Under the pieces are notes generated by a model. It made no database searches and was not told the DNA's origin. It saw only the letters and a list, made by a program, of their open reading frames with translations. The position numbers and the translations under genes were made by a program. A stretch of DNA of 64,000 bases from Rhodeus uyekii (Eukaryota; Chordata; Actinopteri; Cypriniformes; Acheilognathidae). The stretch lies in the NCBI GenBank assembly GCA_037043235.1, contig JAWRVZ010000096.1:1322001-1386000 (forward strand), written 5' to 3'. Each line of letters begins with the position of its first letter. The first letter of the stretch is position 1. Positions 10,000-20,987 of the stretch are shown in pieces.

Positions 10000-10971
10000 A
10001 ATTTAAAATAACTTTTCTATTTGAAAATATTTTAAAATGTAATTCATTCATGTTAGCAAAGGTGAATTTTCAGCATCATTACTCCAGTCATAAATTTAAT
10101 AAATAAATGCTGTATAATTTTAATAAACGCTGTATAAGTGCTGTTCATTTTGTAAAGTGTTACAGTTTTGTTTTCAGTATGTTTAGACTGTCACCATAAC
10201 CCTAGTTTGATAATTTGATAAACTATTATTAATTACTGAAGTAATTTAAATTTTGTATTTTATTTATTCAATAACTGTGATTTTAGATTACATGTTTTAC
10301 ATAATTTAAACACTATTAAATTATATGTAAACAAATGCTGCAAATTGAAGTTTGAGATGATTGTAATTATTTTTATACTGTTTAGACTTATTTTATCTGC
10401 CAAAATAAAACTTTTTTAAATCTTTAGCACGTCTTGACTATTTATTGTTTGATTGTAATCATTTAGGAAATCTGTAAAATAAGTGTTTATCCGTAGAACT
10501 CTTAGCAATATCATTTAATTAAAGGTGTTTGACTGTAATAATTTAGTAAATACCTGTAAAATAACAGTGTTTATCCATAGAACTCTTAGCGATATCATCT
10601 AATTAAAGGTGTTTGACTGTAATTTAGTAAGTACCTGTAAAATAACAGTGTTTCTCCATAGAACTGTTAACACTGTCATTTAATTGAAGGTTTTTGATCA
10701 TAATAATCTAGGAAAGATCCATAAAATAACAGTTTTACAAAAAAGAAAAAAAACTGGCAGCTACGGTTGCCAAAAAAACCCGTAAAAAAAGGTAAAATAT
10801 CTTACTTTAAACACGAGAAAAATCTGTAAAATAACATGTTTTTTTCACTAAAATTTTTAATGAAAATTTCTGTAAAATTGTTTTTGCACTTTATTTGAAT
10901 TAAGATATTTTACTTTAATTTTATGGTTTTTGTCATTTACCGTTTTTTACGAGTTTTTTTTTTTTACAGTG
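10000..10971. repeat. AT-rich repeat DNA, including ~82-bp tandem units
   Basis: The foldback repeat interrupted at 7594 resumes here. From about 10445 to 10730 a unit of roughly 82 bp occurs about 3.5 times, recognisable by TTTGACTGTAAT and by ATAGAACTCTTAGC. From 10740 to 10970 poly-A/T runs and CCGTAAAAAAAGG / CCGTTTTTTACG pieces look like the end of another non-autonomous DNA element. No coding sequence is visible. Confidence 0.6.
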
Positions 10972-11147
10972 TAATTATACTGTAACATACTGCTCAGAGA
11001 AACAAAGGTTGAGAATCCACATGCAGTAATTAAGTGAAAGGCATAATCCAAAACAGGCAAAGAGGTCAATACAAGAACAAGCAGTCCAAAACAAACATCA
11101 GGCAGGAATCACAGACAAACAGGAAAAATCCAGGGAACAGGCTAAAG

Positions 11148-12462
11148 CAGGGGTCTCAAACTCAAATGAGCTGGGGGCCGCAGGAGGCAGAGTTTGGGTG
11201 AGGCAGGGCCGCATCAAGTATTCCACAAAAAATATTTTCTTAAACGTCATTATTGACAGTTCTTTAACTTCAATGGGTTCTTCTGAGCATGAACTGTCCT
11301 GAACATAAACAGAGTATTGAAGAACATGAACGGTTCTCCTGAATATGACTTGTCTTGCCTACTTCTTGCTGCCAGAGTCCTGCAGCACTTCCTCTCACAC
11401 ATCTGAGCCACATTTGACTTGAGAGAGGAAACAGTTGAGACTCTCAGTATAGCTTGAAGATGATCGTCAGTAAGTAGACCTGTACTTGCACTTACTGAAG
11501 TTCAAGGTTGAGGAAAAAGTTACACATTTTTTCGAGATAGATTCTCATAATAATGACTTAGTTTCTCATTATTTTGAGATACTAAGTTATTATTATGAGA
11601 AACTCTCTTATTTTTCCAGATACTAAGTCATTATTATGAGAAACTTTCATTATTTCGAGATATTAAGTCATTATTGTGAGAAATAAATTTTTTCGAGATA
11701 CTTAGTCATTATTATAAGAAACTTTCTCATTATTTCGAGATATTAAGTCATTATTATGAGAAACACTCTCATTATTTTAAGATACTAAGTCATTATTGTG
11801 AGAAACCCTCATTTTTTCGAGATACAAAGTTATTATTTTGAGAAACCCTCTCATTATTATGACTTAAATAATCCTTTTTTCTCTCAATTGTGGTGGAAAC
11901 GGCTTCCATACTTTCCTGATGACATGAACATCGTAAAATTTGTATATGGTAAAAAAATACTGAGATAGGGGACTGCTACCGGGCTGATAATTATCAGCTG
12001 GGACTGTGGGACACCTTTAATATATTTATTATATACAATGGGATGAAGCCACGGATGCGTTATTTACTGGATTTTATTTTCTATATTAACCCCATTGGTT
12101 CATCGGGACAAGCCGGTCATTAACTTGCAGATTCGTCATATCATTCGCATGGATAGTGGCGATCATATCGCTATCAACGATCAGCTCTATGGTTGTGAAA
12201 TGTTTCTGTCTGCATCAAGCCCGGCCGATGCCCCGCCCCCGGGAGTCATTTACTCCACTGTGATTGGCCCCCGGGAGTCATTTACTCCACTGTGATTAGT
12301 TGGTCTGTGCAGCTCCAGCTTGCACGAAAAAGGAATCTTCCGCACACAACGCGGTAAAGCGCTATTCATTAAAACACTCGCGGGCCGCACTTACATTCAA
12401 CTTTCATATTGTTCCGCGGGCCACAAAATATTGTTTCGCGGGCCGCATGTTTGAGACCCCTG
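11148..12462. mobile_element. non-autonomous hAT element, family 1 (1315 bp)
   Basis: Terminal inverted repeat CAGGGGTCTCAAAC at both ends, flanked by an 8-bp duplication GGCTAAAG at 11140-11147 and 12463-12470. The subterminal regions are rich in GGGCCGC. There is no transposase. Internally it holds a ~42-bp tandem array (11527-11866) and a 28-bp direct duplication near 12236-12298 (CGGGAGTCATTTACTCCACT twice). Confidence 0.9.
11527..11866. repeat. ~42-bp degenerate tandem array inside hAT family 1
   Basis: About eight units share GAGATACTAAGTCATTATTA and TGAGAAAC motifs. The units vary in length and spelling. Confidence 0.75.
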
Positions 12463-12638
12463 GGCTAAAGGGTCAAAATTGGAAATTGGAGAGCCCTCTG
12501 GTGGCTATACTACCATTTTGATATTGGAATCACACAACTGAATCAAACATGGAAAAAAAGTCTTGAACATTAAACAATTATACAAATTTTAAACCAATAA
12601 CAATATCATTATTAAATATTAAATACAATATCATGTAC

Positions 12639-13061
12639 CTCAGCTGTGAGATGAAGGGCAGACACTGAAGGAAACTCATAATTTCACTCTCTTCCTCTGA
12701 ACATCCTCTCAGACCTACTAGTTTCTTCTCTGTCTGGAGTTTCAGCACTTCCAGGAGGATGGAGGTCTTTCTCTGTGAGAGATCTATGATCCAGACATCA
12801 GGTGACTGGAAAACTGACTGTAATGCTGGAAGGAAACTCCTGCCTGTTTGAATCTCATAGTTCTTCACATGTGAGCAAAGATCCAGCAGGAAATCACTCT
12901 GTTTAATACTATCAGTCTCTTTAAAAGGAAAAGATCTGTAGGTACAGACTGATGTCAACAGTTTCAGCATCTGCTCTCCCGTCTGTGTTTCAGTCTCTGC
13001 TGCTTTAATGAAGAGTTTCAGAAGAAACTGCACTGGAAGACTGATATTCGGATAATCAAAC
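12639..13061 (-). CDS. repeat-array exon 1 (type A, 141 codons)
   Basis: This is the last exon of the array in transcription order. Splice sites: acceptor CAG before 13061 and donor GTACAT after 12639. It starts with the third base of a codon and ends with two bases of one, so length 423 nt keeps the frame. Domains in the translation: an N-terminal helix-like block (VQFLLKLFIKAAETET), a variable block (FPFKETDSIKQS), a conserved core (DFLLDLCSHVKNYE, then RSFLPALQSVFQ and VWIIDLSQRKTS), and a C-terminal LRR-like block (LLEVLKLQTEKK ... LQCLPFISQLR). No catalytic motif or membrane segment is seen. Similar segments occur in predicted fish LRR/NLR-type proteins in my recollection, but I cannot name the gene. 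Function is unknown; a ligand-binding or scaffold repeat is a guess. Confidence 0.8.
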
Positions 13062-13325
13062 CTGTTTCCCAAAGAAAAATTAAAATATTGTATGAACATA
13101 CGCTTGTATGCAAATTAAAATTTACTCTGTTACGAATTTTAGAAGAACTCTGTTTTGAACACTTTTACTCAGAAAAGATAATCTGTAAAAATGGAAATGA
13201 GATATGTGAAATTGAGATTTCTTACTTTCTTACTTGCAAGTTAAAATAAACAGTTGTATTCAGCTAATTTTTATCATAGACATATGAAACAGAGCATCAG
13301 TTTAGACATGAAATATCAATAATGA
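13062..13325 (-). other. intron between array exons 2 and 1 (exon-proximal part)
   Basis: AT-rich sequence without open frames. It begins with the acceptor context of exon 1 and passes into the second copy of the duplicated flank at 13326. Confidence 0.6.
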
Positions 13326-13501
13326 TAATTATACTGTAACATACTGCTCAGAGAAACAAAGGTTGAGGATCCACATGCAGTAATTAAGTGAAAGGCATAA
13401 TCCAAAACAGGCAAAGAGGTCAATACAAGAACAAGCAGTCCAAAACAAACATCAGGCAGGAATCACAGACAAACAGGAAAAATCCAGGGAACAGGCTAAA
13501 G

Positions 13502-14556
13502 CAGGGGTGGGCAAACTATTTGTCTCGCGGGCCACATTGGTTTCTTAAAATTGACAGAGGGGCCGGGATTGTTGACGGGGGGGAGGGGGGGGGGAATTTA
13601 TCTAATATCTGAATTTATCTAATATCTGAATTAGATAAATTCAGATATTTTTAATATATAGTGAAGATGATTCAATGCTATTTTTCAATGCTATTTTTAT
13701 ATATAGGGACATGACCAGAGCAAAGGCAGGATATACTTCCCTCAATTTAAAATATGTAATGACTTCAAAACTGGTGTATGAGCTCTAAGTGTCATGTACA
13801 TTTTATTCTAATGTACATTATATTTCCTCTACCTATATTTCCCTATTTTTCCTCTTGTATTTGCAGGTCATGTTCTTGAATGCAGCAAATAACAACATAA
13901 CGTTGACAGCATACAACTTCTTTTGAGAAGGTCGCACCTGTGCATTTACTTATAATAAATCCTAGAAAACCTGTATAAAGTATAGTTTGGTCTTAAATCA
14001 CTCGACTGGGACACGTGAAATTACAACAAAACAATATTAATACAATTTAATCGACAAAAAAAACCCCATAATATACAATGTGACTGAATCGTATATTTGC
14101 CTCAGCTCTAGATTGACAATCACAGGATTCCAATCACAACTGACCTCTGGAAAAAAGGGAACTAACCAATGACGTTTGATGTTACTATTACAAGAGCAAG
14201 CCCCGCTCCACGACTGACAAAAATAAAAATGCTCGCGCGAGCAAAAACAGCAGTTGAGAGCGGGCGAATGTTCGCGCGCGCGCGAGTGATTAAAATGATC
14301 TTGCGGGTACCCGTATTTACGCGTGTAGCTCTGTTTTCCACTCGCGGAAGGGGGTGGGGGTCTAGAGGGGTTTGCGACACACGCATACTCTCCACCACAC
14401 TTTCAGCGCCACTGCCGCTTGCAGCCGCGACATAGTGACATTACAGGGAAATGTAAAATGAAGGAGGTTTAATACAGGTTCGGCAAGTTCGGCGGGCCGG
14501 ATTAAAAAGTCCAACGGGCCGGATATGGCCCGCGGGCCGTAGTTTGCCCACCCCTG
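13502..14556. mobile_element. non-autonomous hAT element, family 2 (1055 bp)
   Basis: Terminal inverted repeat CAGGGGTGGGCAAACTA, flanked by GGCTAAAG at 13494-13501 and 14557-14564. The inside is unlike family 1. It holds a G-rich run (13577-13594), a short palindrome (13595-13655) and a CpG-rich stretch with CGCGCGCG (14215-14350). No transposase is present. Confidence 0.9.
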
Positions 14557-14732
14557 GGCTAAAGGGTCAAAATCGGGAAATGGAGAGCCCTCTGGTGGCT
14601 ATACTACCATTTTGATATTGGAATCACACAACTGAATCAAACATGGAAAAAAAGTCTTGAACATTAAACAATTATACAAATTTTAAACCAATAACAATAT
14701 CATTATTAAATATTAAATACAATATCATGTAC

Positions 14733-15185
14733 CTCAGCTGTGAGATGAAGGGCAGACACTGAAGGAAACTCATAATTTCACTCTCCTCCTCTGAACATCC
14801 ACTCAGATCTACTAGTTTCTTCTCTGTCTGGAGTTTCAGCACTTCCAGGAGGATGGAGGTCTTTCTCTGTGAGAGATCTATGATCCAGACAGCAGGTAAC
14901 TGGAAAACTGACTGTAATGCTGGAAGTAAACTCCAACCTGTTAGAGTCTCATAGTTCTTCACATGTGAGCAAAGATCCAGCAGGAAATCACTCTGATAAA
15001 ACTCAAACTCATCATAATCATCCCACTCTTTATCAAAAGGCAAGGTTTTGTAACTGCACACTGATGACAGAAGAACAGAGAATCTTGTTCCTGTAACTGT
15101 GTCATTTTTTACTGCAGCAACACTGAGATTCAGCAGAAATTTTACTGCAGACATTTTCATTTCTTCATCATCACTGAACTCAAAC
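14733..15185 (-). CDS. repeat-array exon 2 (type B, 151 codons)
   Basis: Acceptor TTTTTCAG before 15185 and donor GTACAT after 14733. Length 453 nt, open throughout. The translation starts F-E-F-S-D-D-E-E and continues MKMSAVKFLLNL. The variable block is acidic and longer than in other copies (LPFDKEWDDYDEFEFYQS). A Trp replaces the usual Arg in the T-G-R-S motif (LTGWSLLP). From DFLLDL onward it is nearly the same as type A. It heads the leftmost cluster and would splice to exon 1. Confidence 0.8.
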
Positions 15186-17056
15186 CTGAAAAATACAGAG
15201 AATCAAACTTCAAATTAATTTCTGACAACATACATCCTTTATAAATCAACTATACAGCAAACAAAACCAATTACTCTAAAAACATAACAGCAATACTTTT
15301 TTAAGAGGACAGAATCTAATGAAAAAAAAAAAATTTTTGAAGCCGCATATAATGATACATTTAAAAAAAATGATTGATTTACTGAATTTTCACAAAAACA
15401 ATCAGTACAAACAAACAAACATAAACCCCCACATCAATACAAAACACCACACACAGGTTTAGTATACAATATATTAGTGAACAATATATTTTATTAGAAC
15501 TGTATGCAATAAATACAGACATAGATCAAAACAAAGTAAACCATGATTAGTTCAAAAAGTCTGAAAGGAGAAACCAAACAAAATTGTGGAGCGATCAATC
15601 AAGCAGTGTAGATGATCAATCAGTCAATGGAGACTGCATCCAGCTGCAGAAATGCAACATGCTTTAAAGTGGATAACCAAATTCTTGGAGACATTTTTTA
15701 ACAAAAGACAGAGATGGTGACTGTTCAATGACAAACTCTAAAGTTGTGTCGTGGCAGACAGGAAACTCAGTGACCGACTCTGACTCAGGGCTGGAGTGAG
15801 CATTGTAGCAGACTTCAGTGCTGAGCTCTGGAGAGCGTTCTGAGAAGGATATTAACAGAAGTGGTAACCAAGGCGAACAGTGGTAACCAGGGTGGCGCAG
15901 CAGTCCAAGGCGGCTCTGGGAGGTCCGGCAGGACTGGCAGCTCCAATGGGTCTGGGAGGTCTGGCAGAGAGCGGCCGGGTCTGTGAGGTCTGGAAGGTCC
16001 CACGGGAGGTCTGGCAGGGCCGGCGGTTCAGGCCACGGGAGGTCTGGCAGGGCCGGCGGTTCAGGCCACGGGAGGTCTGGCAGGGCCTGGGGAATCAGTT
16101 CATCAGTGGCCTGGGGACACAGTTCAACAACGGCCTGGGGACACAGTTCAACAAATTAAAAAAATGTTCAAATACATTTTTTTTTTTTTGCCTGACTGGA
16201 AGAGTTGGGGGTACTGTTCTGCAACGAATGTAAATTTAATTCTTTAGGAGACTTGGAGCTGGGCAGGACCAGCAGATATGGGAGATTTAGGAAAAGATTT
16301 TCTTCCAAATCCTCATAATTCCACAGAAATCTTGCACTGCTCACCATCAGCAATGGGAGTATGGGTGAGGCTCCAGTACATTACCTCAAACTCCACAATG
16401 ACACAGAAAAATTAATTGTGTGGTCCATGAGAGCAAAATCCTCTTGGTCAAGACAGAGCAGTTGTACTACTTGTAGATCTATCCTTTAAATATGTTCTAA
16501 GTCTGGCGTTTCTGTCACAATTGAGTCACCAAATGAAGAAGAGAGGAAGCTGTTTCAGTAAAAAAAAAGTATAAACTTAAAACAAAGATAATCCACATAA
16601 GAGAAGATAATTTACACGGGGCACTTGGGAGAACATGAAAGATGTGCAAAGAACAGGTGCAACATAATGCAAAGACCTGAACAAATTGAGGACTGCATAT
16701 ACACAAACAAAACAAAGGGAGCTAAATGAAACAGGTGAACTTATTAGTGACTAACAGGCACACACTAGGAAACTAGGTCAATTAACAATGACTGGGAACA
16801 CAGCCAAACACCTGTGACTGGCCAGTGGAATCAGGCCAATTTGGCGAGTGTCGGCTCTCTCAGCTCTGTACTGGCAGCAACTCGCCAGAGGTGAGCCAGC
16901 TCTGGCCCAGCAATGGTTGCCAGATTTGGTTAGGCTTTGATTGTGTGGACCTGACCCAATTCTGGTTGAGAAACAGCACATGAGGCACATTTGCTACAAA
17001 TGAATCTTGGTTAGGTTGTGTATTGAGAGCGGACAGATGAGAGGCTGGCGTCTAGA
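15186..17056. other. noncoding region upstream of exon 2, paralogous to 37627-38530
   Basis: No convincing gene. The blocks around 15500-15680 (AAACCAAACAAAA and AATAACCAAATTCT-like motifs) and 16510-16700 recur in the same order upstream of exon 13. The 16510 block begins TGTCAC and may be a minus-strand LTR remnant. Between them lies a GC-rich minisatellite (16004-16085). Because both copies lie 5' of a type B exon, this could be a gene's upstream region, but I find no exon in it. Confidence 0.5.
16004..16085. repeat. 33-bp minisatellite, about 2.5 units
   Basis: The unit starts GGGAGGTCTGGCAGGG and repeats at 16004, 16037 and 16070. Diverged related GGTCTGG-rich sequence extends upstream to about 15910. 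Confidence 0.85.
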
Positions 17057-17705
17057 TGTCACGTCTCCTGTTTGATGTGCTTTCTTTCCCCTTTGTCCTG
17101 TGTTCGTTGTCTGTGTGACTGTCGCCACGCACGTGGCTGTGTTTACATTAGTCTGCTGTCAGTGTGTCATGATTGTCCCCACCCCCTTGTTATTCACTTC
17201 ATGCCTCCGCACCTGTTATCACTCTTCCCAATTACCTCTCTTATTTATTCCTCTTGTGTCGGTTGTCTTGTGCTTGATCGTTGTTGTTTGGTCTCCTTCT
17301 CAACTCGACCTAGCCCGTTTGAATCTTGTCAACCTTGTCGTGTCGTGTCGTGTCGTGTCGTGTCGTGTGTTTTAGGCTCCAGTGCCGGTTATTTTCCCTG
17401 TTTTGTTTTTGCTTTTTTACGCTTCTCCCTTTCTCCTGTCACCAGGTCTGCTGGCCGCGCCCACCAGCGATCTCGCTCTCTGCATCCTGTCATCAGGCTC
17501 TCTCCGGCTCGCGTTCATCGATGCCGCCCAGCGGGCGCTCTGCTGTTCTATTCCCCGCTGCCTTCGCGATCTGCTCGCGACCTATTCACGGTTTTCTGGC
17601 CGGTGGACTTATAATTTGCAAGAGACTTGTTTTCCTTTTGATTATTTACGTTGCTTGAATAAACTTTCTGTTGAGCCTGCAATTGAGTCCAGCTTCTCAG
17701 TGACA
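17057..17705 (+). repeat. solo LTR (649 bp)
   Basis: Begins TGTCACGTCTCC and ends CTTCTCAGTGACA, so the termini are an inverted TGTCAC/GTGACA pair. It is flanked by CTAGA (17052-17056) and CTAGG (17706-17710), a near-perfect 5-bp duplication. An AATAAA lies near 17658 and a pentanucleotide run (GTCGT)n at about 17337-17369. There is no internal element sequence, so it probably formed by LTR-LTR recombination. The overlapping open frames are short and Cys/Ser-rich, without family features. Confidence 0.75.
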
Positions 17706-17710
17706 CTAGG

Positions 17711-18914
17711 GGCTAAAAGTGGGTCACCTTTTAACTATAAGAAAAATGATTCTGCATTAAGGAAATAAAGATATTTAAAAGAAGAAACTTTGCAGAGAGA
17801 ATATTAACTAAGTCACATGCTCATCGCGTGCACAGCTGGGCGGCATTTTCAATGAGAGATCATTGCCAAACTGAGAGTTTTCCTGAGGTAAAGTATTTTG
17901 TGTAAAGTCTTTTAAACATACCAAATCGGCTTTCTGGCCGCTTTTCTCTAAGGTACTCTCTTCAGCACCGCTAATGTCGTTATATCTGTTTGACGTCATT
18001 TCCGCCTTATGGAGCGTCTACGAGGATCGAGAAGAATCTTATAGATAATCGGTTATGTTGGTTAACTTTATTTATTAATTTTTTTTTTTTTACCATTTCA
18101 CAATTATTATTAATAATATTTTTTCTCTGAGGCAGCGTTGTCTCGCCAATTTGGCTGTGATTCTGTCGTACATCATGTGACCAGTGTAATGTTCCTCCTG
18201 CTCCTGTTCATCTTTCGGTTTTTATTCTTTTTGTCATCTAGATTTGTCAAGATCATCTAAAGTGTTCATCTCCGCCATGTAAGTAATTGAGTATTACATT
18301 CAACTTGTAGTAAATATATAAATATTTCTGAAATTAACTGAAATCAGAAGAGGTAAGACATATTTAATTTTGTGGAGATGGTTAATAAGTTGCTAAATAA
18401 CATTCAAAGATAAAAATGTTCAATATAATTTAATATATAATGTTTTACAAAACAAAAAGAGGCTTTGGTGGAAACTGAAAAAAGGTAAAGTGAAATATAA
18501 TGCTTTTGTAGAGTTTATGGCAACTGTGCTTTTTACAGTAAGTGCAGAAAAACCTTTACAAGTAAACAATCAGTCTTTTACAGTTCAGACATCAACTGTT
18601 CAACGAGTTGAAACAAGCAGAAAAGGCATATCTTTTTTTATGTTTTACACAACGACAGCACACTTGTTAATATTAATTCTTACCAACAAGCTAGAACCAA
18701 TATTGTCTGTATGTTTAGTAATTGCACTTTCACAGACAGTACATTATTTAATATACAGTATTCTTGCCTTGCATGTAATCATCACAATCGTCAAAATGTC
18801 AACAAAACAAACCCCCATATACATATAATCTTTAATAATACATTTTAGTAGTTTTTGGTATCTAATTAATTACAACATTTACTTATCTTAAAACCTAATA
18901 CTTATTAACATATA
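17711..18914. other. AT-rich intergenic sequence, no gene recognised
   Basis: A 112-codon open frame (18490-18828) has no recognisable motif and ordinary AT-rich composition. I see no repeat boundary or splice structure. Confidence 0.5.
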
Positions 18915-18916
18915 TA

Positions 18917-20515
18917 CAGTCCTGCTCACCATTATTGGTACCCATGAAGTTTATGTACATATTGTGGAATATCTACAGAAGGAAATTTATCAAGTGAAAC
19001 AACACATTACTACAGATAGCTTGTGTTTGATACAAAACCGCAAATGATAAAGAACATTTAAAAAGATAAACATTGTGAGGAAAACATAGAAAAGCATAAT
19101 GCTTGCCGTGTCAATGGTATTGGCACCCTTTGCTGCAAATCATTATGGAAACCCAAATTGGCTCACTCGTTGCAAATCACAAATGAGGATCACCTGTGAT
19201 GAATTGCCTCCACCCATGTGACATGAATTAGCCAATGAATGATCATTTTGGTGTTTTAAAAAGCCACCTGTCATTCCCTCTTCATGTGTGACAATGGTAA
19301 AGACAAAGGAGCTGTCTGAGGACAACATAAATGCTATTATTTGCAAGCGCAAGACCTCCAAAGGGTATAAGGCCATCTCCAAAGACCTTGGTATCCCTGT
19401 TTCAACGGTGTGTAATGTTAAGAAGTTTTCCAAGCATGGAACTGTCAAGAACCTACCTGGACGTGAGGGGAAGAGAAAAATTGATGACAGAAGTCTTCGA
19501 AGGTTGGTGCGAATGGTGGAAAAAACACCACGTCAAACATCTAAAGACCTGAAGACCAACCTGGAGCAGTCTGGTGTAATTGTTTCATCAAGTACCATAC
19601 GCCGCACACTAAACAAAGCAGGGTCTAATGGGCAGAGGCCAAGAAAGACACCATTGCTGAAGAAAAGACATAAAAAGGAACGATTGATCTTTGCGAAAGA
19701 GAACCTGGACAAACCTCAAGCCTTCTGGGACAATGTTTTATGGACAGATGAAACAAAAGTGGTGCTTTTCGGTAATGCACACAAACAGTATGTTTACAGA
19801 TGGCGCAATGATGCCTTTATGGAAAAGAACATCCTACCAACAGTCAAGCATGGTGGAGGATCCATAATTCTGTGGGGCTGCATCTGGTACTGGAGGCCTT
19901 GACCGTATCACAGGCATCATGAAATCAGAAGATTTCAAGCAATTCTAGACCAAAATGTCTTGCCCAGTGTAAGGAAACTTGGTTTGAGACAAAGATCATG
20001 GGTCTTCCAGGAAGATAAAGACCCAAAGCACACCTCCAAAAGCACTCAGGAATGGTTGAAAGGGGAAAAATTGACTGTTTTAAAATGGCCAGCAATGAGT
20101 CCTGATCTCAATCCCTTTGAAAATCTTAGGGGGAAGCTGAAATCTGCCATTGGAGAAAGGAACCCTGCAAATGTTTAAGAGTTTGAACATATTGTAAAGG
20201 AAGTGTGGGAGAAAATGCCACCCAAGAAGTGCAAGAAGCTTATAGATGGATATAAGAAACATTTGGAGGCTGCCAAAGGGTGTGCAACCAAATATTAAGG
20301 AGGGGTGCCAATATTAGTGCACAAGTTGGTTTTCTGTTTTTTCCTTTGGAATTACAATATCTATTTTGAAATAACAATTGTCTTTGTTAAATTACTTTGG
20401 ACCTCCAATTAAAAGATCCTGTTGATATAAATTTGGTACATTTCCATTTATTTCTGAAGATATTCACTTAGTTATGCAAAACATGAAGGAGTGCCAATAA
20501 TGGTGAGCAGGATTG
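18917..20515 (+). mobile_element. Tc1-like DNA transposon (1599 bp)
   Basis: The ends are inverted copies of CAGTCCTGCTCACCATTATT (the right end reads CAATCC...), each flanked by TA (18915-18916 and 20516-20517). Size and ends fit a full-length Tc1 element with short inverted repeats. The single gene inside is broken. Confidence 0.9.
19294..20298 (+). pseudogene. Tc1 transposase, frameshifted
   Basis: The ATG at 19294 follows the left end at normal Tc1 distance; the full reading would be about 335-340 residues. Two helix-turn-helix regions (KGYKAISKDLGIPVSTV and TSKDLKTNLEQSG) would bind the inverted repeats. The DD34E catalytic triad is visible: Asp in VLWTDETKV, Asp in FQEDKDPKHTS and Glu in NPFENLRGKL. 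The gene is broken by a frameshift near 19880, another near 19937 and a TAA at 20176-20178. It is therefore inactive. Confidence 0.9.
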
Positions 20516-20517
20516 TA

Positions 20518-20985
20518 TTTCTAGCGAACGAGCTAATATTGTTTTGGCAGTATGTATTTTGTAGTCCCTAAATAGTTAATTAAATATATGTAACCCTGTA
20601 TTTCGCATTTCCCTCTGGAACCTGGACTCGGGCCAGTATCAGATAATTATACTTTTTATTCTGTCGTGATTGTGGCACTGTGCCGGCAGTGTGCCCACAT
20701 CTATTTGGCTACCTGGGTAGTAATGGTGGAACAAATGCCATATCGTTTTCTGCATGTTCACCTTTAGCCTTAGACATGGTAGTGTGAGCCAAGCAATTAC
20801 AAACAGTTCATGAAACTTTTGTTGACACTAAATTCAAATAGAGGTTTACCAGACAATTAAAATTGAGACACACCTCACACCATTACACAATTACTCACAC
20901 CTCATGACCAGAAGTCACATATATGTTAGTTGAGCAGTTACATTTTTTTTTGTTTCTTGAAGCATAAAAGAATAATTTATAAGTA
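20518..20985. other. noncoding, duplicated near 46290-46440
   Basis: The block containing ACTCACACCTCATGACCAGA (about 20890-20950) recurs at 46360-46400. With 22253-22637 it forms one duplicated intronic or upstream region, split here by a mariner-like element. No gene is seen. Confidence 0.6.
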
Positions 20986-20987
20986 TA

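Larger units (their letters stand above)
10972..13061 (-). repeat. tandem duplication, copy 1 (flank + hAT + exon)
   Basis: Sequence from 10972 to 11147 matches 13326-13501 almost base for base (offset 2354). Sequence from 12463 through the 3' part of the exon at 12639 matches 14557 onward. The two copies differ in which hAT element they carry and in the 5' half of the exon. Confidence 0.88.
13326..15185 (-). repeat. tandem duplication, copy 2 (flank + different hAT + exon)
   Basis: Paralogous to 10972-13061 on both sides of the hAT insertion. The match covers the flank, the downstream intron and the 3' half of the exon. The exon 5' half and the intron upstream of it are of the other type. 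Confidence 0.88.

Noticed and set aside
14169..14435. Open frames on both strands in a CpG-rich stretch
   Set aside because: They lie inside the non-autonomous hAT element and lack any transposase feature; the openness follows from GC content.
18490..18828. 112-codon open frame as a gene
   Set aside because: AT-rich, no domain or splice context, and length is reachable by chance in this composition.
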